A stretch of 64,000 nt of DNA from Henckelia pumila (taxonomy: Eukaryota; Streptophyta; Magnoliopsida; Lamiales; Gesneriaceae). The stretch spans positions 16,168,622 through 16,232,621 of the forward strand of contig NC_133123.1 of NCBI RefSeq assembly GCF_033568475.1, written 5' to 3'. A program made the position numbers and the translations under genes. Below, one piece after another: positions 11,597-22,488 of the stretch. How positions within the stretch are numbered: the stretch's first letter is position 1; each line of letters starts with the position of its first letter. Below the pieces are notes generated by a model. That model was given only the letters and a program-made list of their open reading frames with translations, was not told where the DNA came from and searched no databases.

Positions 11597-11957
11597 CATG
11601 ACAAAAAAAATAATGAATTTAAATAAGTGGTTGATTAATTGTTTTTGAAAAACAATAAAAAGAATTTATAAACATAAAAATTTACGATAAAAATTTTATA
11701 TGACAATGTTAGGCTAAAAAAATCAAGAAGAATTTATGAATAAAGTTTACAAAACTGTACAGAAAAAAGTCAACAATAGTCTATAAAAGTCATTAAAAAT
11801 CCATGAACTCCACAAAAATTTATGACAAAATTCTTTTAAAAAGTCAACAAGAGTCTATAAAAGTCATTAAAAATCCATAAACTCCGTAAAAGTCCATGAC
11901 TTTGAAAAAGTCCATAAAAGTCTTTAAAAGTCTAATTTGAATACACCCACCTTAGTC

Positions 11958-12944
11958 TTTTGGTCTTGTAAATTGGCTTGTTTTAGGTTTTAGTTGTTAA
12001 ATTTTTCAAAATTTAGCTTTCATATAGTAACTTGGATTTTTTTTTTTGGTCTTTGTTTGTCGGAGTCACTAATTCCAACGAATATTGTGTATTTGACACC
12101 AATGTTACTCATATAATGATAAATATTTTTTTAAAAAAAATAACTGTATTACATATTCTAAAATCTACCTAAGAAAAAATTAAACTTTTTTTTCCCTCCA
12201 ATTTTGAAATATTGAATGTCTTCCTGGTAAATCTTTTGTTTTTTTAATTAGGTATATTTCAATGTATGTAACGTAAACTTTATTTGCATCATATAAGCCA
12301 CATAAGAGTAAATCAATGTCAATAAGTAATATTCGATTAGTTTATTGGTTTTCACAAAAAAAAATGACCCAAAAAGAATCAAATTATTGGATGAAAACCA
12401 AACAATAATAAGTTACAAGATTAAAATCTAACATAAACCAACTTACATGACTAAAATATCAAATTTTGTCAATTATTTACGTCTCTTTCACTGACATGCA
12501 TGCTTATTTTGTTTCGTTTTATAGTTGTTGAATTGTCCACAGATTGAGGACTCGTTCCATTGAAATTATTTTGTTTTGTTATGTTTAAGCATTAAACTTA
12601 ATCAATTTTCGGAAATGTCTAACAATTGCATCCAATTGCAATACAAATTTAGTTAGTTTTGTAAATGCTAATAAATGGATGGTTTTTCGTTTTTTGTTTC
12701 GAGAATTTAAGTCTTATGAGTTAGTATTAAATAACCAAATTATCATCACTTTAATGCACCAATTATATGGTCTTTATTTTGGGAAAAAATTTATGCTACC
12801 TTTAGGACATTTGGCTAAATGTGTGAAGTCCACTTAAAAAAATACATATGTATGATAAAACCTAGCAAGAGAATTAATATCCACATTCAAATACATCATT
12901 AGACACAACCTCAATCTTATGCTTGGTATCTAGCTTGTTAAGAG
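11958..12944. other. AT-rich intergenic sequence, no gene
   Basis: No frame over 60 codons. The stretch about 11970-12480 has loosely similar ends in inverted orientation (TTTTGGTCTTGTAAATTGGC-like against a copy on the other strand near 12450), so it may be an old, diverged terminal-repeat element. The evidence is too weak to annotate it as one. Confidence 0.3.
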
Positions 12945-12952
12945 GAAATGAA

Positions 12953-13481
12953 TAGGAATAGTAATGAGTCGGGTTTAAATTTGGCCTCATATTAAATCCG
13001 TCCCGATGAAGCTGGTCTATAAGAGGGTCCAAGCTGGGTCCGGGGTTTGGTCGGAACCCACCAAAATGTACATATATATTTTATATAAATATAAAATATA
13101 TATGTATATATATTTTTAATATATGATTATATTTTTTCGTAATTAAATACTCGATACATTATCCATAATTCGAGTTTATAATTTTTTTGGATTGAAATGA
13201 TTTTTTGTATTATTATGATATGTTTAATATAAAAATATATCATTTTAATTTTTTTTGCTATTATTTATTAATTGAATACAAGTTGACCAATTTAACTTGG
13301 ATAATATTATTTTTAAGTAAATTTAATATTTTGTTAATTTTTATAAATTTTAGATGTTGTATTGAATAAATTTAAAATTTTATAAATTTTGACGAGTCCA
13401 ACAGGTTCAACTCGGATTGAACTTCTGGATTTATGAGGCGAGTAGTGGATTTGGCCGCACCCACCCCCGTTCTCATGCCTA
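12953..13481. mobile_element. hAT-type non-autonomous element, 529 bp
   Basis: Flanked by an exact 8-bp direct repeat GAAATGAA (12945-12952 and 13482-13489). Ends begin TAGGAATAGTAATGAGTCGG on the left and, read from the other strand, TAGGCATGAG...GGGTGGG on the right. An 8-bp duplication and TAGG-type ends are hallmarks of the hAT superfamily. The interior is AT-rich and codes for nothing. Confidence 0.8.
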
Positions 13482-13602
13482 GAAATGAAATCCAAATGTA
13501 ATAGATATTCTCATATGATTCCTTGCACTCACATTCATTTCATTACAAAGTTAAATCTATTGTTGTGTAATTCTAATATTCCTACATGTCAATCATGGTC
13601 AA

Positions 13603-14006
13603 CAATGGCGGAGCCAGGATTTTGGCTTCGCCCGGGCTAGAATTTTTTTGCCAGAAACTCAAAAACTATAGAAGCTAAAACTCAGATTTTTGCAGAAAAA
13701 AACTTTAGAAATTGCTAAAAAAAAAACCCCCAAAAAAATTGTCGTCAAAATTAACCACAAAGAATTAAATATTTATCAATGTAAATACAAACTCCATCAT
13801 TTTTTGTTTTTTTTTTGTTTTGTTTTTGGAATGGTTTTGAAAAGTAAAATGTGGGCTATTTGATTTTTTTAATTGGGTCACTTGGGCTAATATAACATTA
13901 GCCCAAAAATACTACTCAATTTGTTTTAAAAAATAATTAAACTACATACAAAAAAAATTTTAAAAATTGGGCCACCCAGGCTTCTAAACACCTCCCTCCG
14001 CCCTTG
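13603..14006. mobile_element. hAT-type non-autonomous element, 404 bp
   Basis: Flanked by an exact 8-bp direct repeat ATGGTCAA (13595-13602 and 14007-14014). Left end CAATGGCGGAGCCAGG; right end, complement strand, CAAGGGCGGAGGGAGG. The GGCGGAGCCAGG terminus is common to hAT-derived miniature elements of plants. Non-coding. A short (TA)n run starts a few bases after the right duplication, at about 14021. Confidence 0.85.
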
Positions 14007-14014
14007 ATGGTCAA

Positions 14015-16154
14015 AAGATTTATATATATATATATATATATAATCATAGTCTAAAGATAATACCTCATTAACCCTTTTCTTTGGATAATCAGAGCAATAT
14101 ATATAGTTCCAAATTACTTTCGTACATTAGCTAATAATGAAATAGGTAGTCATTACATATTAACCACACAAAGATGCATCGCATTCACTTGATTACACAA
14201 AATACTCTCATATATACGTCCTACGTCACACGTTAACACTATTTAACAGGCTTGTTAATTATTGTACTCGCATTTGCGTGAGAAGCACCATATATATTGA
14301 GTAAAAGGCACAAAAATATAATTAAGAATCCATATACATTACCTTGGTGTGAGAATAAATAAAATTAGATAGTGTAATAAATTCTATTATATATCCACCG
14401 TTTAATACATATAAAAATGATGGAAAATAAAATACTTAAGTCTAAAACGCAATTAAATGTTCTCGAAACTCTAAGAGTGGTATCTTACGCACGGTCACAC
14501 AGATATACATGAGACGAGATGATATGGATATGGATCGGATCAATATATCTCGCGGATCGATCCTTTATCACTTTTCCATTAATCAGGTCGTACATCCGTG
14601 ATACGGATATATTTGATTCATATCTACACTGAAAATAATAATTCACTATACTTTTTTCATTAATCAAGTCGGATTAAAAACTCATCTCATAAAAATTACT
14701 CTATGAAACTGTCTCAACAAAGTTTTCATTAACTTAATTTAGACTAATTACAAATTAATGAGACAATTCGACTGGCTCTCATGTTGTGTTGTACCCAAGC
14801 ATAATAAGATAGTGTTTGTAACATCTAAAAATAAGTAATTATATATGAATTTTTTCTCTTACCAAATTAGTAAAAAAAAAACATAATCAATTATATTTAG
14901 AGATTTCAATTACTACCTAAGTCACCCCGGCCCTTTCATTATTTATTTATTTATTCATTATTTATTTATTTATTATTATTGTTTTGAGTAACCCTTGTCA
15001 ATGTTTTTTTTCTTGACTTTTCTTTTGAGAATTAAATAAGTACTTTTTAGATTCATCATACTCAAATCTATATGCACATTCATATTCACTAATTTTGGGT
15101 TTCTTATTCTACTTTCTGATGATGATAAAAGTAAATTGTTTGTTCAATTTGCCTAAAAATAAATTATAATAAGAACGAAATTCAAAAACAATTTTTAAAA
15201 AATTATATCAATACAATTACACTTTATACACTAATTTAAATTATTTTAAATTATGTTTATATTAAATTAAATATATATGATGTGTATATTTGCATATTGT
15301 GTAGTAAAACAATTATTATTCATGTTAAGAACGATTGAAGCGTGATGTTTAGACTGCAGTAATATAATTTGGATAAAAGTTACAACGTTATACTTGTAAA
15401 TTTTTTATAAAACAACAAAGCTAGAGCTTAATCTCACTTATCACGTTCGAAGAGAAATAATTAATTAATATATGCATGTGTATAAGTATGTATATACATG
15501 ATCTGAGGAGCTAGCCCATAAATATGAAACAGCACGATGTTGATGCAATTATAATGGGAAATAATGATATTTGACAAAGATATTGTACGAATACAGTTCA
15601 CTTTACTTTAAATAAATTAAATTAAATTAAATTGCGTCCAATATTACATACTATGCCATTTCCATCAACTTGTGCTATTAACAATTTTTTTTTTTTTGAA
15701 ATAACTTGTGCTATTAACATTTACTCAACAAACAACCAATACACATGTATCCTTGACCAGAGCAGGGCTAGGTAATTAAATTCAAATAAATATTTGCTTT
15801 TATTACAATTTATTTATTATGAATTTAAGTGGGCACAACTAAAATGTCCGGAAATTTAATTGAAAAACCTCATCTTGCACAAAAAATCCAACTATTCAAG
15901 GCCAAGATACGAGAATGCGAGATCGATATATCGACATATTTCCACGACGTCGAATTCGATCGACTGTCTAGCAAAACATTCAAATATCCATAGATTTGTT
16001 ATAGCCAAAAACAAGTACGTAAAGGGTCATATAATAATTTTGTGTCCATGACTCTATTTATGATGGAATAGTTGGTCGAATAGCGACCAAATTAAGACCA
16101 TGCATCGTCACAGTGGAATGAAATATATATATAAATTATTACGCAATCGAAATT
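14015..16154. other. AT-rich intergenic sequence, no gene
   Basis: Contains (TA)n at about 14021-14042, (TTTA)n runs near 14938-14975, and a degenerate fragment at about 14480-14700 with the GATCGGATC/TCGCGGATC wording often seen in decayed plant repeats. Only frames under 65 codons are present, none recognisable. Confidence 0.4.
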
Positions 16155-16162
16155 ATTATACG

Positions 16163-16865
16163 CAGGGGTCGCCTCGAACGAACCGAATTGTGAATAACAT
16201 AACCGAACCGAATTTTATTTTGGTAACCGAACCAACCGATTAAGTTTTAATAACGATCACAAATTAACCGTATTAAAATCGATTAATCGATTTTTTTTGA
16301 ACAATTTTTTGGAATAAAAATAGACATCGTCTTCTTCCTCTGAAACTTGCCAGCGGAAGTAAGGAAAAATGGGTAAAAGAAAAACAATTCTTTACCAAAC
16401 CATATCTCTAGTGCAGAGCATTAAACACTGATACTGAGCCGTACGTCCACCATCAGAGAGGAGATGAAAGAAGCAAGTTATCATGTTCCTGCTCTTCGTG
16501 CACATCGATTTAACACCGCATGAGCCAATAAATCTCTACTCAATGAAGTCCCCTTCAGGGTCAACCCAAGTTAAAAAACGAAAAGGTTTGTTGTCGCGGC
16601 TGATGTGTTTTGGTCAGGGTTGAAATTCATTTTAAATCATTTATTACAAATATTAAAATATATAAGAATAATAATATTATTTAAAATATCGGTTAATTCG
16701 GTTAACCGATATTAAAATTTTGCAAACCAAAATCGAAACCGAAATAATCGAAATGACCGATTTTTTTGATAATTAAAACCGAATTTCCAAAATAATCGAA
16801 TCAAATTTCCGAATTGACTCGGTTCGGTTGGTTAATTCGGTTTCACCGAACTTTTGCTCACCCTA
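16163..16865. mobile_element. hAT-type non-autonomous element with AACCGAATT-rich ends, 703 bp
   Basis: Flanked by 8-bp direct repeats ATTATACG (16155-16162) and ATTATATG (16866-16873), one mismatch. Left end CAGGGGTCGCC; right end, complement strand, TAGGGTGAGCAAAAG. Both subterminal zones are packed with CCGAAT/TTCGGTTAACC motifs in inverse orientation, the usual look of this widespread plant hAT group. Non-coding; a GC-richer central part (about 16320-16620) is unlike the rest and may be captured DNA. Confidence 0.7.
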
Positions 16866-16873
16866 ATTATATG

Positions 16874-17855
16874 ACATATCTATACTTCTATACTATTCTA
16901 TTAAAGTTGAGAAGTTGGTACGTTAGTATGACCATCCAATTTATTTGTTTGTTCGTTAGTATATATTTAATTATCAAAATGTCATTTTATTTTGTCCATT
17001 TATAACTAATTATTTACGAAAATGTCACTTTCACTATATTTTTTTGTTCTTTTATGAATATTTATTTACAATAATGTCATTTTTTATAATGTCATTTTTT
17101 ATTTTCACTGTTTATTATTTTTATTTTTATTTTCAGTTAAGAAAAATAAACAACACGAACGCGTGCGTCCGAGTACTAGTATTTATAAAACATGAAACGG
17201 AGTTGTATTATTTACATTCCACTGTTCATTATCAGTTTTTACTCTGCAAGTTGCCAAAAGTACCCCTTATTTACTAATAGCATATACGATAACTATAACT
17301 AAAATCAATTACCAACTTCTATCAATTAGAAAAATATCACCCAGCCTTCAAAAAAAAAAAATATCACTCAATTATCCTTTTAACAAATAAAACTTACAAT
17401 CTCCATTTAAAAGTAGTGTTAATGTTTCGCTATAATTGAAAATATTTAATAGCTTTTGAACAAATCTCAAAATTTATTAACATTTTTTGTAGATAAAATA
17501 TAGAATCAAGAATTGTTATCGAAGATTTGAGACATCATTACCATTTTAAGATTAAAGGAATAACTATGAGTGTTTTTTACATTAAAAAAATTAAAAATAA
17601 ATATGTAGTGTGATTAATTAAATATGATCATAATTACAAAAAAAAATCCAGCTAACTTTCAAAATTCATATTTTGAGGCTTGAGCTATATATAATCAGAT
17701 ATGTAAATGTTCCTGATGTAGCATTTCTAATTAATTATCAATTTGGTTTACGTGAGTTTCAAAAAAAAAAAATCAATTTGGTTTACTTTAATAAAACCTG
17801 AATTCGTGCTTGTGCAAAATATTATTTGTTTATCGAACAAAATCTAAAAAAAATT

Positions 17856-17859
<4 letters not shown>
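16874..17859. other. AT-rich intergenic sequence, no gene
   Basis: Short T-rich frames at 16814-17277 have no recognisable similarity. Nothing else stands out until the (TA)n run that opens at about 17860. Confidence 0.35.
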
Positions 17860-17919
<60 letters not shown>

Positions 17920-17922
17920 TAG
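17860..17922. repeat. (TA)n microsatellite, left flank of palindromic element
   Basis: About 57 bases of uninterrupted TA dinucleotides followed by GATAG. A second (TA)n run (18092-18124) lies on the other side of the palindromic element, so the element sits inside one microsatellite. Confidence 0.95.
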
Positions 17923-18087
17923 AGTTTCTTTCAAGTGCCCACCTATCATACCCACCACCATGCCCACCAATGATGTGGCATTATTCTATTGGATGTGATA
18001 AAGATGTGATAAATTGTAGGTCCAATAGAATAGTGCCACATCATTGATGGGCATGGTGGTGGGCATGATAGGTGGGCACTTGAAAGA

Positions 18088-18091
<4 letters not shown>
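17923..18091. mobile_element. Palindromic miniature element inside (TA)n, copy 1
   Basis: A 169-bp near-perfect palindrome. The left arm starts AGTTTCTTTCAAGTGCCCAC and the right arm is its reverse complement with about three mismatches over 71 bp, leaving a spacer of about 27 bases (GATGTGATAAAGATGTGATA region). Both sides are (TA)n. The inner half (CCAATGATGTGGCA, then CTATTGGA) is shared with copies at 34485 and 34916. It codes for nothing. A transcript would fold into a long hairpin. Its insertion into TA repeats recalls the rice Micron elements, which target such repeats; that link is by analogy only. Confidence 0.8.

Positions 18092-18124
<33 letters not shown>
18092..18124. repeat. (TA)n microsatellite, right flank of palindromic element
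   Basis: About 33 bases of TA dinucleotides directly abutting the right arm of the palindrome, ending before TTGATTATAAAGGG. Confidence 0.95.
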
Positions 18125-18127
<3 letters not shown>

Positions 18128-18353
18128 ATTATAAAGGGTAATAATTTCGTGTATTAAATATTTATCTCAGATAACTAATTTAATTTATTTTCTTGTCGTG
18201 AGAAATTTATGGCAATTCGGTCTTGATATATATCTTGCAGATCATAATTGGTGCCAAATTTATTATTCGATTTCGAAACAAAAATAATTCCGTATACCGT
18301 TGAAACAGAAGAAAATTAAAGAACCATAAACATAAATAACCATGAATAAAAAG

Positions 18354-18702
18354 CAATGTTTTAAAAATCTCGTTTAAGCGACGCTTAATTTCTCTTAAGT
18401 TTTAACACGTTTAAGCTCGATTAAGCGACCGCTTTTTAAAACGGAAGATTTCATTTATTTTTTAAAATAAAAATATTTTTATAAATATGTATATTTATAG
18501 TTTAGAACTTGAATTATCTATTAAATCATATATTTATGGTTAATCTAACATTTTATTTAATGTTTGTCTTAAAATAATTAAAATTATAGTAAAAATTGAA
18601 AACGTTTTTTCACGCTTAAGATCGTTCTAAACTCGCTTAAGCTTAAAAAGCTTGAAGTTTGACCTCCACGCTTCGACGTGCTTCGCTCTTTTTAAAACCT
18701 TG
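18354..18702. mobile_element. hAT-like miniature element, 349 bp, uninterrupted copy
   Basis: Flanked by an exact 8-bp direct repeat ATAAAAAG (18346-18353 and 18703-18710). Ends CAATGTTTTAAAAATCTCG and, complement strand, CAAGGTTTTAAAAAGAGCG. The interior has repeated TTAAGC/GCTTAA motifs. A second copy of the same family lies at 31048-33414, where it is split by a later insertion; this copy serves as its empty-site reference. Confidence 0.82.
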
Positions 18703-18710
18703 ATAAAAAG

Positions 18711-19642
18711 AAAATAGAAGCGCAACAAAATTAAGACCCCAACAGAATGTGGCAAGGGTTAAAGACGACAAATTTAAGCATATACAGACTATATTATTAT
18801 TTTACTAACAAATTTATATAACTTACAATAAATTTTAAGTCTTATTTTAATTTTTTTAAAAATACTTTTCATCCAAAATCAATATTTTCAATCCACATCA
18901 TTATATAATATATCTATATATTGAAAAAATAAAATAAAATATTTTTATATTTAAAAAAAATTCTATAATTATTTATTCTTCTCTTAAAAAAGCTTCATAT
19001 TTTTAATACTAAAAACTTACTTTATCAAAATTTGGTAACTTTAAATAAAAATGTTTTTATTTGTTTAAAAAAAATCTTTGTTCTTTGAATATTATTATAT
19101 AAATGTCATTAATAAATACAAATTTTTTTATATAAATATTATAATTTAATTATCAAATCAAATTCCAAATCACATTTTAAATTTTTAACAAATATCAAAA
19201 TAAAACCAATTGCACGGATTCAAAATCTAAATCCAATTTCAATTCCAGTTCCAAATAAGAACCGATTCCCATTTTTTAGGCATTCAAAATGTTTCATCCC
19301 CTACACAAACCAACCAGCAAAACCATATATATATATATATATATGATATATCCCTTTGTCTGTCTACCCTTCTTCATCAATATTCCACGCTTTAATTTAT
19401 ATCTTTTCGCACAAATCCCATATTAATGCTTCATTTATCAAACAAGTGTTTCTTAATTTGTTTTCTCAAATCTATATATATGCAATATAAACATAGACCT
19501 AATAAATTTATATTATAAATTTCCATCCTTAGCTTTTTTCTATTATATTCCTTCCTTGTATTTTAATTGTTCTCCCACCAAGAAACACAGATCACAATAT
19601 ATATAATACATAGAAAGAGCAAATTAAAGAAGAAGATCGAAA
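18711..19642 (+). promoter_or_regulatory. Upstream region of the ZF-HD gene
   Basis: AT-rich and free of ORFs. TA-rich stretches at 19325-19345 and CTATATATATGCAATATAAA at about 19472-19491 could hold the TATA element. The last 60 bases before the ATG are purine-rich (AAAGAGCAAATTAAAGAAGAAG) as in many plant 5' leaders. No specific operator can be assigned. Confidence 0.4.
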
Positions 19643-20464
19643 ATGGATGGAGAAGATGAAATGCCAATTCCACTTAACTCTTGCATGACACCTACAATAT
19701 CGTCCCATAATCACATGAATATAGTAATCCCAGCAGCAGCAGCAGCAGCAGCAGATGGCAAAATCATAATGCCAATATCTGCTCTTCATGATCATCACAA
19801 CTTGCAGGAGAAAAGGGGGAATATGATCAAGTACAAAGAATGCATGAAAAACCAGGCGATAGCCGTGGGAGGAAATGCGACTGATGGATGTGGAGAGTTC
19901 TTGGCCGATGGAGAAGAAGGCACCATCCAAGCTCTCTCTTGTTCAGCTTGCCACTGTCACAGAAACTTCCACAGAAAAGAAATTGCTTCGGAAAATAATA
20001 TCCGTTACAATGAATATAATTTCAATCCAAGAATTGGGAGGAAAAAAGTGCTCTTCTTGGGGCATCATCATGATCAGAATCAAGAATTCTTGGAGCATCA
20101 TGCTGCAGCTCATGAAGGAACAGTGCTGCAGATAATTCCCTCGAGAAATTTGGTACGAATGGCCGGCCGTTCTGAGTCAGATGAGCAGGAGGAGGAGCAT
20201 GGCGGCTGCAGCGGGGTAGTGAAGAAGAGGTTCAGAACAAAGTTTACACAAGAACAGAAGGAGAAAATGCATGATTTTGCTGAGAAAGTAGGGTGGAAAA
20301 TACACAAGGTGGATGAATCAGTGGTTCAAAGCTTCTGCCAACAAGTTGGGGTGAAGAGAAGAGTGTTAAGGGTTTGGATGCACAACAATAAGCATAATAT
20401 TAATGTTGCCAAGAAGATCAATCAACCCAATGATCAAAACCTACTTAATTCGGATACCAATTAA
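19643..20464 (+). CDS. Zinc-finger homeodomain (ZF-HD/ZHD) transcription factor
   Basis: An uninterrupted 273-residue frame; ZF-HD genes are normally intronless, so the single exon is expected. Order: acidic start (MDGEDEMPIP), a run of seven Ala encoded by GCA repeats (about residues 30-36), the ZF-HD dimerisation zinc finger at about 63-113 (YKECMKNQAIAVGGN, TDGCGEF, CSACHCHRNFHRKE), a His-rich linker, and a C-terminal homeodomain at about 190-250 (KRFRTKFTQEQKEKM, VGWKIHKVDESVVQSF, GVKRRVLRVWMHNNKHN). These proteins act in the nucleus and form homo- and heterodimers through the finger. Odd point: the family motif is MKNHA, and here the His, thought to be a zinc ligand, is Gln (CAG). All Cys and the homeodomain recognition helix are intact. 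The start is the first ATG of the frame. Target genes cannot be inferred. Confidence 0.93.
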   Translation: MDGEDEMPIPLNSCMTPTISSHNHMNIVIPAAAAAAADGKIIMPISALHDHHNLQEKRGNMIKYKECMKNQAIAVGGNATDGCGEFLADGEEGTIQALSCSACHCHRNFHRKEIASENNIRYNEYNFNPRIGRKKVLFLGHHHDQNQEFLEHHAAAHEGTVLQIIPSRNLVRMAGRSESDEQEEEHGGCSGVVKKRFRTKFTQEQKEKMHDFAEKVGWKIHKVDESVVQSFCQQVGVKRRVLRVWMHNNKHNINVAKKINQPNDQNLLNSDTN

Positions 20465-21565
20465 TAATTAGTATATATGGTTATCAGAATTATTATTTCG
20501 ATCTATATTTAATTTTTTTTTTTATGAATATTAAGCACTAGTTATTGTCTTTTTTGGGTGTGCGTTGGGTAAACTGCGAATATATGCAGTACGAGGTAAA
20601 TCTGCGTAAGATTGCAGCATACGCACTCAATCGATCTATATATATATATATATATATAGCTTGAGTTATATATATATCTCTTACTTGATTTGAAGATCCA
20701 TGCATGCTAGATAGTTCAGAACGAGTTTCTTCTAATTTGTGCTTGTCTTGTTCTTTTTCATTAATATATTTGGTTGAGATTTTGTTTGAAAGTACTTGGC
20801 TTTTTGAAGTGGGTAAATTAAGCTTACGTTTTCTAAATGTTGCTTTTGGAATTTGTTTATATATATATTTGGAGTAGTATATTAATGCCTTTTGGAATAC
20901 TGTGAAATCAGTGCAAAAGACCTTAAAATATACAAGCTGTAAAAACCAAAATAGATATTGCATGTGAAAATAGTTGCATGTTAAATATTTTATTTAATTT
21001 TATATATTTGCTTAATAATTTTTTTTTTTAACATTTTTTGTTAAATTGGACGAGGCCAAAGATGAAAATGAAATCCTCGTCCTCGAATTTAAAAGCCATT
21101 CTCATCCCCTTTAATTTTTCTAATCAGAGATTCTGGTCTCAGTCCTTGCGGGAACTAAGCCTCAATCCCTTGGGGAATCTTCATTCGGCCGGATTCCACG
21201 AGATAAAATCTCCATCCCCTCGATCTTCAAATAGTCTAGGAATGGTGAGGTAGGTTTGTCATCCCCATCTTCGTATTCTCGACCCCGAGAGCATTAAATC
21301 TTCATCCCCAGAGTTTTAAATTCCTGTTGAGTTGTCAGAATGTCATCAAATTTATTTAAACAATATTAATACAAGAATCCAATTGTATGTATAAATATTA
21401 ATATTACTTAGCTTAAACAATACAAAGACTAATAAGTAATGGTTTATAAACAAAAATATATTGGCACCACAACATTATCATGAGAGCGACAAGTCAGATC
21501 GTTAACGTGATTTAAGAGTTACGTACATATTTGGATTTTCTTTTAATTTATGATTTGTTAATTGT
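20465..21565. other. Intergenic sequence with a possible repeat relic
   Basis: Begins with the probable ZF-HD 3' UTR and a (TA)n run at 20637-20658. The part about 21040-21310 is rich in CCTCGTCC, CATCCCC and GGGAAT motifs, as in decayed hAT-derived miniature elements, but no ends or target duplication could be found. A minus-strand frame at 20538-20963 has no recognisable similarity. Confidence 0.35.
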
Positions 21566-21580
21566 TATGAAAAGTAATTA

Positions 21581-21811
21581 TTATTATTTTTTTGTGACGT
21601 GGGAACCCGCAGCCGCTACCTTTCGGTGCGCTCTGGGTAAACCCCCGAACTAACGCAATAGTCTGCAAACTACGTTAGTCAGGTTATAAATCGCACTAGG
21701 CAAGCCATGTGTAACAGGTTAGTCCAAGAAGGTGTTGGCAGGAGGAATCGAACTTTTGGCCTATGACCAAGAGTTCACCTACTCCACTAACTTGGACAAC
21801 CACTTAGGGGC
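21581..21811 (-). mobile_element. tRNA-derived SINE, copy 1
   Basis: Read on the minus strand, the element starts near 21811. It contains an A-box-like stretch (TTAGTGGAGTAGGTGAACTC) and a B-box-like stretch (AAGTTCGATTCCTCC) about 30 bases later, and ends with GTTCCCACGTCACAAAAAAA and an A-rich/TAA tail. These are internal RNA polymerase III promoter boxes of tRNA origin. Flanking direct repeats (TATGAAAAGTAATT at 21566 and TATGAAAAGTTATT at 21812) fit a SINE target duplication. It is about 80 percent identical by eye to copy 2. Confidence 0.8.
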
Positions 21812-21825
21812 TATGAAAAGTTATT

Positions 21826-22052
21826 TATTATTTTTTTTGTGATGTGAGAACCCGCAGCCGCTACCTTCGGTGCGCACTGGGTAAACCCCCGGACTAACGC
21901 AATAGCCTGCAAATTACATTAGTCAGGTAAACCACACTAAGCAAGCTCTGTGTGACGGGCTAGTCCAAGAAAGTGTTGATAGGAGAAATCGAAATCCTGA
22001 ACTCTGGCCAAGAGTTCACCTACTCCACCAACTTGGACACCTCCTTAAGGGT
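21826..22052 (-). mobile_element. tRNA-derived SINE, copy 2
   Basis: Same family and orientation as copy 1. A-box-like TTGGTGGAGTAGGTGAACTC and B-box-like GATTTCGATTTCTCC regions are present, with tail GTTCTCACATCACAAAAAAA. Bounded by TATGAAAAGTTATT at 21812-21825 and 22053-22066, the same sequence that flanks copy 1. Confidence 0.8.
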
Positions 22053-22076
22053 TTATGAAAAGTTATTAAGAAAAGT

Positions 22077-22081
22077 TATTA

Positions 22082-22142
<61 letters not shown>
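22077..22142. repeat. (TTA)n microsatellite
   Basis: About 20 uninterrupted ATT units directly after the SINE pair; one of the few trinucleotide arrays in the window. Confidence 0.95.
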
Positions 22143-22488
22143 CTCCAAGCAACTATATGGTTAGGATTTTTTCTGATTGAAAAATAATTGTCATGCCTAA
22201 GCGAGGTATGCTCCCTAGTGAATCTAGTTATATACCTAATTAAATGCAGATGGATATTAAGGGGTTTTTTTTTTTACCAAGGATATTAAGGTTTTATGAA
22301 AGAGAAAGAGACGTACATTATTGTCCATCTTTAACGTGTTCGAAAAAGTAGTTATCTTCATGATTGCATTTGCAAGTTTTAGGTCTATTAACTCTGCGCA
22401 TGACTAAGTTTTGTTTCAGCATTCATGTGCAATAAAGCCCTGTATATAAAGTCATTTTCATTGATACCCACGTCAAAAGCAGTGCAAG

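Larger units (their letters stand above)
8340..11955 (+). mobile_element. PIF/Harbinger-type DNA transposon, internally deleted
   Basis: The left end (GTGTATTCAAACTAGACTTT from 8343) matches the reverse complement of the right end (GTGTATTCAAATTAGACTTT), and the similarity continues for roughly 40 bp with few mismatches. Both subterminal regions are filled with variants of an AAAGTCTATAAAAGTC-like motif in opposite orientations. Inside, in the order usual for plant Harbinger elements, are a Myb/SANT-like ORF and the start of a transposase ORF, the latter cut off before its DDE region. Exact ends are uncertain by a few bases and no clean 3-bp TWA target duplication is visible, which suggests an old insertion. 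Harbinger proteins act as a pair, the Myb-like protein binding the ends and the transposase cutting, so this copy is non-autonomous. Confidence 0.8.

Noticed and set aside
19592-19930. 112-codon minus-strand frame at the 5' end of the ZF-HD gene
   Set aside because: Antisense of the coding sequence; the Cys run is the complement of the GCA repeat.
21700-21811. Functional tRNA gene
   Set aside because: Only A- and B-box-like parts are present, the rest cannot fold as a cloverleaf, and two copies with tails and flanking repeats show a SINE.
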